Shown: positions 26,185-35,900 of the stretch, piece after piece
Layout of the letters: each line of letters starts with the position of its first letter
How positions within the stretch are numbered: position 1 is the stretch's first letter
Source of the DNA: Bacteroidales bacterium UBA5281
Lineage (GTDB): Bacteria > Bacteroidota > Bacteroidia > Bacteroidales > Lentimicrobiaceae
Length of the DNA: 61,754 bases
Direction of reading: 5' to 3'
Assembly: GCA_002410555.1 (NCBI GenBank)
Contig: DHSR01000035.1
Location: 1-61,754, forward strand
Notes under the pieces: model-generated
Database searches by the model: none
What the model was told of the DNA's origin: nothing
What the model saw: only the letters and a program-made list of their open reading frames with translations
Translations under genes and position numbers: made by a program

Positions 26185-29100
26185 ATGAACAACAACTATA
26201 ATTTACTCCTCGACAAGCTGGATGCATTTATCCGCAAGTACTATATAAATCAACTTATAAAAGGAGGATTATATAGTATTGCATTGCTTGGAAGCTTCTT
26301 TTTGCTTATCACCTTATTGGAATCAGTGGCCTGGTTCTCTCCCATAGTGCGCACCCTGCTTTTTTATTCTTATCTGATGGGAGGGTTGATTATTATTGTT
26401 CGCTTTGTGGTTATTCCACTGATGAAGCTGAGTAAATTCGGCAAACGCATATCTCATGTTATGGCGGCCGATATCATAGGGCGGCATTTTTCCAATGTTA
26501 AGGATTTATTGCTTAATACATTGCAGCTCAACCAATTATCCTTATCTGAGCCAGAGCAGCGGGATTTAATTTTGGCAGGTATTGATCAAAAAGCCAACCT
26601 TTTACAGCCCATCCCCTTCGTCTCTGCAATTGATTTGAGGCAAAACCGCAGATACATGATTTATGCCCTGCCACCAATATTGATATTGGCTGCAATATTA
26701 TGGTTTTCTCCGGGAAGAATTATAGAACCAGGAACCAGATTATTAAACCATTCTGTTGCATTCGAAAAGCCCTTGCCATTTAAAATCAGTGTTAAGAACG
26801 AAAACCTCACTGCAGTTCAACACGAAGATTTTACTTTAGAAATAGAACTTGAAGGTTCTGAAATTCCAAATGAAGTTTATCTGATGTCCAATGGAAGCGA
26901 GATCAGGATGGAAAAGGCAAGCCGGACCACCTATTCCCATACTTTCATCAAAATTCAGCACAATCAACGTTTTAAATTTCAGGCAGCAGGCTATTACAGT
27001 GGTGATTATGAGTTAATTGTTTACCCCAGACCAACCATCCTTAATTTTTCTCTTCAGGTGGATTACCCACCTTACACGGGTATGGAAAATGAACTATTGC
27101 AAAATGCAGGAGACATAATTATACCGGTAGGCAGTAAGGTTACCTGGAAATTTGCTACCCGGGATACCCGTGAACTTTCGTTGACGGTTAATGAAGAAAC
27201 CCGGATATTACAGGTAAATGAAAAGTCAAACAGCCTGAGCTATGAAAGCCGTATAATGAAACCTACCCCTTATACTGTAAGTCTGAGTAACGATTATATG
27301 CAGGGTGCTGACTCAATGTCTTTTTTTATCAATACTATTCCCGACTTGTATCCCATTATTCAGGTTGAAGAATATCGTGACACCGTTTATGACAGCAGGC
27401 TGTATTTCAAGGGTTTAATCAAAGATGATTATGGGTTTAAACGTCTGGAATATACCATGAGTATTAAAACTTCAGTTGGAGATGCTCCTGAAACTTCTAC
27501 AAATGTTGTTATCGAGACTCAAAATACCCGGCAATCATTTTATCATTATGCGGATCTCAGCGCATTAAATGTTCAGCCTGGCGATGAAGTGGTTTATTAT
27601 TTTGAAGTCTGGGATAATGACGGTGTCAACGGCAGTAAATCTACCCGCTCACAAAAAATGAGTTACAAGCTGCCTACACTGGATGAGATCAATAAATCAC
27701 TTGAAAAAAACAGGGAAAACATCGAAGATGTTCTGAAAAAGGGAATACAGGAAGCCAGGACGATACAAAAAGATGTGCAGGAAATCCGCAAGAACCTCCT
27801 GGAAAAAAAGAATCTTAACTATCAGGATAAACAGCAGGTTCAGCAATTACTGGACAGGCAAAAAGCACTTCAGCAGCAGATGGAAGAGGTGAAAGCACAA
27901 AACAGTAAAGCCAATCAAAAAGAATCTCAATATAAAGAGGTTAATGAGCAACTCCTCGAGAAGCAGCAATTACTGGAAAAGCTTTTTAATGAGCTTATGT
28001 CTGATGAGATGAAAAAAATGTTTGAAGAGCTCCAGCAAATGCTGGATAACCTGGATAAGGACAAACTTTCAGAAGTAATGGAAAAGATTCAATTGAGCAG
28101 TGAGGATCTTGAAAAATCCATTGACCGGAACCTGGAATTATTCAAACAACTGGAATTTGACAAGAAGCTCACTGAAACTATTGAAAAATTAAAAGCGCTG
28201 GCCGAAGAACAGAAAAAATTAGCCGAACAAACTTCCGATGCAAAGAAGGAGGAAAAAGAAACCTTAACTAAAAAGCAGGAAGACATCAACCATGAATTCC
28301 AGGCAATCAAAGACAAATTACAGGAGCTTGAAAAGGACAATAAAGCCCTTGAAGAACCCAATGAATCTTTTAAGATACCTGAAGACCTGCAGCAAAAAAC
28401 AGAAGAAAGCCTTGAACAATCGAGTGACAATCTGAAGCAGGGAAAAATGAAACCGGCTTCAGGTAAGCAAAAAGATGCTTCTGACGGAATGCAAAAAATG
28501 AGTGAGACGCTTTTCGAAATGCAGCAACAAATGGAAGAGGAAGCATTAGGTGAGGACATCAATGCGTTGCGTCTTATTCTCGAAAATCTGGTTCGCTCAT
28601 CCTTCGATCAGGAAGCATTGATCTCTACTCTTTCCAATACCCCCATCAACAGTCCAAAATATCCTGAGGTAGCTGAAATACAGAAAAATATTCAGGATAA
28701 TCTGACTGTCGTTGAAGATTCTTTATTTGCCTTAAGTAAGCGGCAATCAATGATAGAACCTTTCATCAACCGGGAAATTTCTGCCATCAATAGCAACATT
28801 ACCACAACCCTTGAATTGCTTACCTCCCGGTCGGTTTCGGCAGCAATGGGTAAGCAGCAGTTTGTAATGACTTCCATCAATAACCTTGCCCTGATGCTGG
28901 CTGAATCTTTGAATCAGATGCAGCAAAGTATGAATCAGATGAAATCTGGAAAATCGGGGAAGAGCTGTCCTATGCCGGGTGCCGGTAAACCATCAATGAA
29001 GACCATGAAACAGCTTCAGCAGAAATTAAACGAGCAGATGGAGGCCATGAAAAAAAGCATGCAGGAAGGTAAGAAAGGAGAGCAGGGTAAAAGCGGGCAA

Positions 29101-29538
29101 TCGTCGATGAGTGAACAATTGGCCAGGATGGCGGCTGAGCAGGAAGCTTTAAGAAGGCAGTTACAACAATACCGCGAGGAGTTACTTAAAGATGGTATAT
29201 TGGATGATAAGGGGATGAACAAGATGATAAAAGATATGGAACAAACCGAATCTGATCTTGTAAATAAGCTGCTCAATGAATCCACCATGCGCCGGCAACA
29301 GGAAATTCTAACACGTTTACTCGAATCAGAAAAAGCCGAGATGCAGCGGGAGAAGGAAGAAAAGCGTGAATCAACAGAAGCAAAAGACATCCCCAGGCAA
29401 GACCCTGCTACCTATTTCGACAGCATTGGCCTTCCTTCGCGGGAAACGGAATTGTTGCGAACCATTCCACCTTCGCTTAGGGGTTATTATCGCGACAAAG
29501 TAAATGCCTATTTTATTACCATACCGCTTAATTACTGA
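26185..29538 (+). CDS. DUF4175 family large membrane protein with coiled coil
   Basis: The 1117-residue protein has three N-terminal membrane helices (about 20-45, 55-80 and 165-182). A beta-rich extracytoplasmic part follows (VDYPPYTGMENEL near 292). From about residue 500 to 800 there is a very long Lys/Glu/Gln-rich coiled coil, then a Met/Gln-rich segment (about 900-1000, e.g. QMQQSMNQMKSGKSGK), and a charged tail. This matches the DUF4175 proteins of Bacteroidota as I know them. The function is not established. I start at ATG 26185 because a promoter covers the earlier TTG. It ends 6 bases before ybeY, so the two are probably cotranscribed. Confidence 0.82.
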   Translation: MNNNYNLLLDKLDAFIRKYYINQLIKGGLYSIALLGSFFLLITLLESVAWFSPIVRTLLFYSYLMGGLIIIVRFVVIPLMKLSKFGKRISHVMAADIIGRHFSNVKDLLLNTLQLNQLSLSEPEQRDLILAGIDQKANLLQPIPFVSAIDLRQNRRYMIYALPPILILAAILWFSPGRIIEPGTRLLNHSVAFEKPLPFKISVKNENLTAVQHEDFTLEIELEGSEIPNEVYLMSNGSEIRMEKASRTTYSHTFIKIQHNQRFKFQAAGYYSGDYELIVYPRPTILNFSLQVDYPPYTGMENELLQNAGDIIIPVGSKVTWKFATRDTRELSLTVNEETRILQVNEKSNSLSYESRIMKPTPYTVSLSNDYMQGADSMSFFINTIPDLYPIIQVEEYRDTVYDSRLYFKGLIKDDYGFKRLEYTMSIKTSVGDAPETSTNVVIETQNTRQSFYHYADLSALNVQPGDEVVYYFEVWDNDGVNGSKSTRSQKMSYKLPTLDEINKSLEKNRENIEDVLKKGIQEARTIQKDVQEIRKNLLEKKNLNYQDKQQVQQLLDRQKALQQQMEEVKAQNSKANQKESQYKEVNEQLLEKQQLLEKLFNELMSDEMKKMFEELQQMLDNLDKDKLSEVMEKIQLSSEDLEKSIDRNLELFKQLEFDKKLTETIEKLKALAEEQKKLAEQTSDAKKEEKETLTKKQEDINHEFQAIKDKLQELEKDNKALEEPNESFKIPEDLQQKTEESLEQSSDNLKQGKMKPASGKQKDASDGMQKMSETLFEMQQQMEEEALGEDINALRLILENLVRSSFDQEALISTLSNTPINSPKYPEVAEIQKNIQDNLTVVEDSLFALSKRQSMIEPFINREISAINSNITTTLELLTSRSVSAAMGKQQFVMTSINNLALMLAESLNQMQQSMNQMKSGKSGKSCPMPGAGKPSMKTMKQLQQKLNEQMEAMKKSMQEGKKGEQGKSGQSSMSEQLARMAAEQEALRRQLQQYREELLKDGILDDKGMNKMIKDMEQTESDLVNKLLNESTMRRQQEILTRLLESEKAEMQREKEEKRESTEAKDIPRQDPATYFDSIGLPSRETELLRTIPPSLRGYYRDKVNAYFITIPLNY

Positions 29539-29544
29539 TTCCCC

Positions 29545-29973
29545 ATGTCCCAAACAATTCTTTTTTTCTGTGAATCTATTGAATTCAGATTGCGCGATGT
29601 TAAAAAACGGCGGGCATGGTTGATGAGGGTAATTGATGCTGAAGAAAAAATTTCAGGTGACTTAAATTATATTTTTTGCAGTGATGATTATTTACACCAA
29701 ATGAATGTACAATATTTGGCTCATGACACCCTGACTGATGTTATTACTTTTGATTATTGCGAATATCCCATAGTTTCAGGAGATATTTATATTAGCATCA
29801 CCCGGGTAAAGGAGAATGCAAAAACCTTTCGTCATTCTTTCAATGAAGAACTCAATCGGGTTATGGTACATGGTCTTTTACATCTTTGCGGCTACCAGGA
29901 CAAGTCCAGAGCCGAATCCAGAGCCATGCACCAAAAAGAGGATCATTACCTGGAGCTTCTTCGCACAGCCTGA
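29545..29973 (+). CDS. ybeY: Endoribonuclease YbeY
   Basis: A 142-residue zinc-dependent RNase needed for 16S rRNA 3' maturation and ribosome quality control. The zinc motif HGLLHLCGYQDK starts at His109, with His113 as the second ligand. TDVITFDYCEYPIVSGDIYIS gives the central strand region. The usual third His (GYDH) is replaced by GYQDK; I believe this variant is common in Bacteroidota. It follows the DUF4175 gene closely and precedes mnmG, so RNA-modification genes cluster here. Confidence 0.92.
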   Translation: MSQTILFFCESIEFRLRDVKKRRAWLMRVIDAEEKISGDLNYIFCSDDYLHQMNVQYLAHDTLTDVITFDYCEYPIVSGDIYISITRVKENAKTFRHSFNEELNRVMVHGLLHLCGYQDKSRAESRAMHQKEDHYLELLRTA

Positions 29974-29991
29974 TGAATTATTTTTTTTGAC

Positions 29992-29999
29992 TACCTTTG
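29992..29999 (+). promoter_or_regulatory. mnmG -7 promoter element
   Basis: TACCTTTG matches TAnnTTTG and lies in the 98-base gap between ybeY and mnmG, upstream of the parS site. Confidence 0.5.
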
Positions 30000-30049
30000 C
30001 AACCCCTTGAAATGAGGTAGTATGCTATCATTCAATCCGATGATGGCAT

Positions 30050-30065
30050 TGTTCCACGTGAAACA
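30050..30065. promoter_or_regulatory. parS: parS-type site upstream of mnmG
   Basis: TGTTCCACGTGAAACA matches the ParB-binding consensus TGTTNCACGTGAAACA at every fixed base. It ends 6 bases before the mnmG ATG, so it lies in the leader. A second site in the opposite orientation lies just after mnmG. Confidence 0.88.
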
Positions 30066-30071
30066 ATACAA

Positions 30072-31943
30072 ATGTTCAAAGAATACGATGTAATAGTAGT
30101 AGGTGCCGGCCATGCCGGAAGTGAGGCTGCTGCGGCAGCAGCTAACATGGGATCATCGGTTTTGCTCATTACCATGAACATGACTACTATTGCCCAGATG
30201 TCATGCAATCCTGCCATGGGTGGCATTGCCAAAGGTCAAATAGTAAGAGAAATTGATGCTATGGGTGGTTATTCAGGCATAGTCACCGATCATACTATGA
30301 TTCAATTCCGCATGCTTAACAAATCCAAAGGGCCGGCCATGTGGAGCCCGAGAGCCCAAAGTGACCGCATGCGTTTTTCTGAAAAATGGCGACTCATGCT
30401 GGAAGCCACTCCCAATATTGATTTCTGGCAGGATACAGTAATCGGATTAAAGGTAAAGGACAACAGCGTGAAGGGAGTAAAAACGGCGATGGGCCATACC
30501 ATTTATTCAAAAACAGTAATCCTTACCAACGGTACTTTTCTGAATGGTATCATCCATGTAGGTACCAAGCAATTTGGAGGTGGCCGAATGGGTGACAGAT
30601 CTTCACAGGGTATTACCGAGAATCTGAAAGCTCTGGGATTTGAATCTGCCCGCCTGAAAACCGGTACTCCGGTGCGCGTCGATGGACGAAGTATTGATTT
30701 CAGCCGAATGGATGAACAAAAAGGAGATGCTGAACCCAAACGGTTTTCTTTTACCGACACACCCTTGCTTCAGAAACAAAGAAGTTGTTTTTTGACCTAC
30801 ACCACCCAGAAAACCCACGATATATTGCGTGAAGGTTTTGATGAATCGCCCATGTTTGCCGGCCGCATCGAAGGAAGGGGACCGAGATATTGCCCTTCCA
30901 TAGAAGACAAAATAGACCGGTTTAGCGATAAAGACCATCATCAATTATTCGTTGAACCGGAAGGATGGGAAACAGTGGAATACTACATTAACGGATTTTC
31001 ATCTTCCTTACCTGAGCACATTCAATTTAAAGCGCTACAGACTGTGGCGGGTTTTGAAAATGCTCGGATTTTCAGGCCAGGTTATGCCATAGAATATGAT
31101 TATTTTCCTCCATACCAGCTTAATTATTCTCTTGAAACCCGCTTGATTCAGAATTTATTTTTCGCCGGACAAATCAACGGAACCACCGGTTATGAAGAAG
31201 CTGGTGCCCAGGGAATAATGGCCGGGATCAATGCTCACTTAAAAATTAAGGACTCCGAACCATTCGTGCTTAAGCGCTCAGAGGCATACATAGGCGTACT
31301 GATCGACGATTTGATTACAAAAGGCATAGATGAACCTTATCGTATGTTCACCTCCCGGGCTGAATACCGGATACTTCTGAGACAGGATAACGCTGACCTG
31401 CGCCTTACTCCAATTTCCAATGCGCTGGGTTTGGCTTCCGACGAAAGGCTGGAGCGCGTAAGAGCAAAAGAGCAGGCCATTGAAGCCTCAATAAAATTTA
31501 TTAACAATCTAAGTGTTTCCCCGGATGAAATAAACCCCCATCTGGAGATGGCCAATACTGCACCAATAACCCAAAAGGTGAAGTTAACCGGCGTGTTACT
31601 CCGGCCCCAGCTATCCATAAATGTATTGATTGATGCCCTGCCATCGTTAAAGGAACATTTCTCCAGCTATGGAAATATTGCCGATGAAATATGGGAAGAA
31701 GCAGAGATATTAATCAAATATCAGGGCTATATTGACAAGGAAAAAGAATTGGCAGACCGGCTTTCAAAATATGACGATATGCACCTGAAGGCTGATTTCG
31801 ATTACCATAAATTGCCTTCGCTGTCGTACGAGGCAAGAGAAAAATTGTCCAGAATGCGACCTTCAACCATTGGCCAGGCCTCGCGCATCAATGGGATTTC
31901 GCCTGCCGACATTTCAGTACTTATTATATATTTAAGCAAATAA
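30072..31943 (+). CDS. mnmG: tRNA uridine-5-carboxymethylaminomethyl enzyme MnmG (GidA)
   Basis: A 623-residue FAD-binding enzyme that, with MnmE, makes the cmnm5 modification at U34 of tRNAs. The Rossmann motif VVGAGHAGSEAA is at residues 9-20. Other hallmarks are MSCNPAMGGIAKGQ (about 45), GTFLNGIIHVG, the second FAD region FFAGQINGTTGYEEA (about 365), and the C-terminal tRNA-binding SRMRPSTIGQASRI. The length is normal. Sites of the parS type flank the gene on both sides. In many bacteria mnmG is close to the replication origin. Confidence 0.97.
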   Translation: MFKEYDVIVVGAGHAGSEAAAAAANMGSSVLLITMNMTTIAQMSCNPAMGGIAKGQIVREIDAMGGYSGIVTDHTMIQFRMLNKSKGPAMWSPRAQSDRMRFSEKWRLMLEATPNIDFWQDTVIGLKVKDNSVKGVKTAMGHTIYSKTVILTNGTFLNGIIHVGTKQFGGGRMGDRSSQGITENLKALGFESARLKTGTPVRVDGRSIDFSRMDEQKGDAEPKRFSFTDTPLLQKQRSCFLTYTTQKTHDILREGFDESPMFAGRIEGRGPRYCPSIEDKIDRFSDKDHHQLFVEPEGWETVEYYINGFSSSLPEHIQFKALQTVAGFENARIFRPGYAIEYDYFPPYQLNYSLETRLIQNLFFAGQINGTTGYEEAGAQGIMAGINAHLKIKDSEPFVLKRSEAYIGVLIDDLITKGIDEPYRMFTSRAEYRILLRQDNADLRLTPISNALGLASDERLERVRAKEQAIEASIKFINNLSVSPDEINPHLEMANTAPITQKVKLTGVLLRPQLSINVLIDALPSLKEHFSSYGNIADEIWEEAEILIKYQGYIDKEKELADRLSKYDDMHLKADFDYHKLPSLSYEAREKLSRMRPSTIGQASRINGISPADISVLIIYLSK

Positions 31944-31948
31944 AATCC

Positions 31949-31964
31949 TGTTTCACGTGGAACA
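31949..31964. promoter_or_regulatory. parS: parS-type site downstream of mnmG
   Basis: TGTTTCACGTGGAACA is the exact reverse complement of the upstream site and matches the parS consensus on the minus strand. It overlaps the apparent GTG start (31957) of the next gene. Confidence 0.88.
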
Positions 31965-32859
31965 AATCTTACAAGTCGCTGATTGTCAGGCGTGTGAAAG
32001 CGATAACCTGGCCCATTATATGGATTTAAAAGACTTTTTCCTGTCGGGGGAATCTTTTTCCATTCTTGAATGCAAAAAATGTGGTTTACTTATAACCACT
32101 CCCCGGCCTTTAGAACAGGATCTGTCGAGGTATTATCAATCCGATGATTATATTTCTCACTCTAATAAGCAGTCAGATATTGTAAGTAGGCTCTATCAAT
32201 GGGTACGAAATTACACCCTGAGCAGAAAGGTAAAAATACTTAAACGGTTTTCAGCGGGTAAAAATATTTTAGACCTGGGTTGCGCCACAGGTGAATTCCT
32301 GGCAAAATGTAAACATTCCGGATATAATGTCAGCGGCGTTGAACCCGACCTGAAGGCCAGAACTTTCGCACAACAATCCCATGGGCTTGAGGTTCACAGC
32401 CTTGCGGATCTGGATAAACTTGCCCCCGAAAGTTTTGATATCATTACACAATGGCATGTACTTGAGCACGTCTCTGACTTAAATGCCCGCTTCGAGGTGA
32501 TGTCAAAGTTACTGAAAAAAGATGGGGTTTGCATCGTCGCACTGCCAAATCCAAACGCTGCCGATGCAAAACATTATAAAAAATACTGGGCAGCATACGA
32601 TGTACCCAGGCATTTGTTTCATTTTCGACGGCATGCTTTAATATTTCTGGCCAACAAATTTGATTTTTCAGTGAGTGCAATTTTGCCAATGAAATTCGAT
32701 TCGTATTATGTGTCGTTATTAAGCGAAAAATACATCACCGGCAAGCCAAATTATTTTAAAGCCTTTTTGTGGGGATTAAAATCCAATTTAAAAGCAAGAT
32801 CCGGCAATGGTGAATATTCCAGCCTGATTTATGTGCTTAAAAAGACTTACAGCGCATAA
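31957..32859 (+). CDS. Zinc-ribbon class I SAM methyltransferase
   Basis: A 300-residue protein with a four-Cys N-terminal ribbon (CQAC near residue 11 and CKKC near 46), then a SAM-binding domain. Motif I is ILDLGCATGEF (about 104), the acidic post-I residue is in GVEPD, and WHVLEHV is near 168. A KYWAAYDVPRHLFHF segment follows, typical of the Methyltransf_23-like sugar/small-molecule enzymes. The only start that keeps the first CxxC is GTG 31957, which lies inside the parS site. The substrate is unknown; envelope sugar is possible given the flippase 4 kb away. Confidence 0.82.
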   Translation: MEQILQVADCQACESDNLAHYMDLKDFFLSGESFSILECKKCGLLITTPRPLEQDLSRYYQSDDYISHSNKQSDIVSRLYQWVRNYTLSRKVKILKRFSAGKNILDLGCATGEFLAKCKHSGYNVSGVEPDLKARTFAQQSHGLEVHSLADLDKLAPESFDIITQWHVLEHVSDLNARFEVMSKLLKKDGVCIVALPNPNAADAKHYKKYWAAYDVPRHLFHFRRHALIFLANKFDFSVSAILPMKFDSYYVSLLSEKYITGKPNYFKAFLWGLKSNLKARSGNGEYSSLIYVLKKTYSA

Positions 32860-32989
32860 AGAAGCATTTTGCCCTTTTGTAAGTATAGTTTAGTACCTTT
32901 ACCCTCGAAACCAAAAATCGTTCGTTAAACGGCCCGAAATTTGGTGCACTCTGAAACCCTTGTGAATAAAGGATTATAAGTATTTTTTT

Positions 32990-35900
32990 ATGAAGCCTGT
33001 TCCCCGCAAGCATTATTGGTGGTCATTTTTGTTGCTGGCACTTCTCCTTGTGATGCTGGCCGAAATTATTCAATCCCATGCATCTTCAAAGCACCAGCTC
33101 AGTAAAAATGTATCGGATTTTAATACAGCACTTAATGAGCGCTATCAAAGATCGGCCACATTGCTCAATGAAATTAAGACGCTTGCTAAAACAGGAAAGC
33201 TTGGCGAACCGGAAAAACTGGATTTGCCCGAATATTATAACTTATTTGTATTTGAAGAAGGAGAACTGGTTTACTGGTCTGATAACGATTATTTTCCAGA
33301 CCTCACTTCTGATACTTTGCCGCGTATATTAAAAACCGGTAATGGCTTTTACCAGTTGATCGGGGATTCACTGGAAAATACAACCTTCGTTATCGGAGAT
33401 TTAATCAAACAGCAATACCCTTATCAAAATGATTATCTGAATGCGGGTTTTAATCCTGTGTATAATCTGGCACCTTCCATTAATATAAGCCCACAGCCTT
33501 CTTCGTATGCCATTAAAGATAAATCCGGGAAAGTATTATTTTACCTTACACAGGCAGCAGCAGATGCGACCATCAGCACACCGGCATATATCCTGTCCTA
33601 TCTTTTATCTTTTTTGTTAATTACGCTGGCTCTCTATTTTTTATACAGACAATATCCCTTTTTCGGCCAGAAGGCATATTATATTTTTTTATTTATGGCC
33701 GATGTATTTATCTTAAGATGGGTGCAATTTTATTTTGAATTTCCTGCTAAATTATATCAGACTGAACTATTTAATCCATTTACCTATGCTACTTCGGTGG
33801 CTCTGCCTTCCCTGGGTGACTTATTGATCAATACCCTGCTGGGCTTAACTGCCGGATGGCTTTTTTTCAATTATTTTATTGGTTTTAGAATTAAGCTGAA
33901 AGGGCTTTTCCAAAAGTTCGTTTCCCTGGTCTATCTGTCAGTGGTGATACTGTTGTTTTTTCTTATTTCAATGCTGATAGATTCGTTGACCATCAATTCT
34001 ACCTTTGAAATGAATTTCAGCAATATTCTGGAATTCTCAGTGTATAGTTATATTGCCTTTTTTATAATTGCCGGATTACTATTTTCATTCTTTTTATTCT
34101 CTTATCCTTTACTTCGCCTGGTTTACAAAAGTGCAGGCAACCGGTTTTTATTAATCAATGTTCCGGTTTTGCTTATTTTTCTTAACCTGATATTTCACCT
34201 GGCCGATCTTTCGCTTCCCGATTACATTAGCCAGTTTCTATTTTTATTGTACCTTTTAATCATCTGGCTGACATTTCGACGTCTGTTGAGTTTTCCCTCG
34301 GTAAGCTCCATTGGCTTGTTGGTTTTAGTGCTTACCATTTTGTCCAGCTACAGTCATTATAAATACCAGACCCGCAAAGAACAGAACGAACGACATTTGC
34401 TGGCCGTTCGACTGGCTTCCAACCGGGATAAAATGGCCGAATATCTGTATAATGATATCGCTACCAAGATTATAGCCGATACAGCACTAAAGCGGCTTAT
34501 TGCCGAAGCCTATATGAATCCGGACAGTGAAGCCTCCTGCAAGGAATACATCGAAAAGTCATACCTCAGCGGATATTGGTTCAGATATAATGTTCAAATC
34601 ACCCTTTGTTATCCGGAAAAAATGCTTAGCGTTAAGCCCCGCAATTTGGTAATCAGTTGCAACGATTATTTCGATCGCATCATTTCCATGCTGGGAGAAC
34701 CAACAGCCAGTCCGACTTTGTATTATATTAAGGAATCTTATAGTGCTAGCAGCTATATATCTAAAATTAACATTCCATCAGGCAAAGGATTAAACGTTGA
34801 AACCAATATCATTATTGAACTGAACGAAAAGAGTGTATCCCAGGGGCTGGGATATCTGGAATTACTTCTTGACCGATCGGTAAAGAAATTCAATGATCTG
34901 ACCGGTTATTCATATGCCATTTATGTAAAAGGGGAACTGGTACGCACCCTGGGAGAATACCCTTACAGCATGCTGGAAGACAATTACACCCATGATTTAA
35001 AAGATGGTTCCTATTTTGATAAAAACGGATACAATCATCTTTTCTATGATGTTGATGCCGAAACATCTATTATAGTTAGCCGTCCCAGGGATGAATTTCT
35101 GGATATGTTTGCGCCTTTTACGTATCAGTTTGCATTCCATATCCTTCTGATTTTGTTCATCACCATGATGACACGTACGCTTCACTCAACGGGTTTGCGT
35201 CACCTGGATTTGAAAACGCGTTTACAACTTATGCTTGTAGGTATTATCTTGTTTTCATCGCTCATTACCGGCTTCAATACCATCCGGAACATCTCCAAAC
35301 TGAATTCACAAAAGAATCGCGATATGCTTAGCGAAAAAGCACACTCGGTGCTGATTGAGTTGGAGCATAAATTATCCGATGCAGATTCATTGACCAATCA
35401 ACAAAGTGAATATCTTGACGAATTACTCACAAAATTCTCCCTGGTCTTTTTCACCGATATCAACTTATATGCACCCGACGGTTCACTGTTGTCCTCATCC
35501 CGCCCTCAGATCTTTGATCAGGGGATAAAGTCACCACTGATGAGCCAACAGGCATTCATAGAGCTTAGCAGCCATAAGCGTACCCGCTATCTTACCCGGG
35601 AGAACATCGGACATTATAGATACCTGTCGGCTTATCTGCCATTTCGCAACTCAGATAACAAATTGATTGCCTATATCAATCTGCCCTATTTTGCCAGACA
35701 ACAGGAACTGAGGGAGGAGATATCAGGCTTTCTGGTCGCTTTTTTAAACATCTATATTTTACTCACCGTTTTTGCCATAGGAATAGCTCTGTTGGTTGGA
35801 ATTTATTTCACCCGTCCCTTACAATTGATTCGCAATCGCTTTAGCAGCATTAAATTTGGTGTACCCAATGAACAGATTGAGTACAATCGTAATGATGAAT

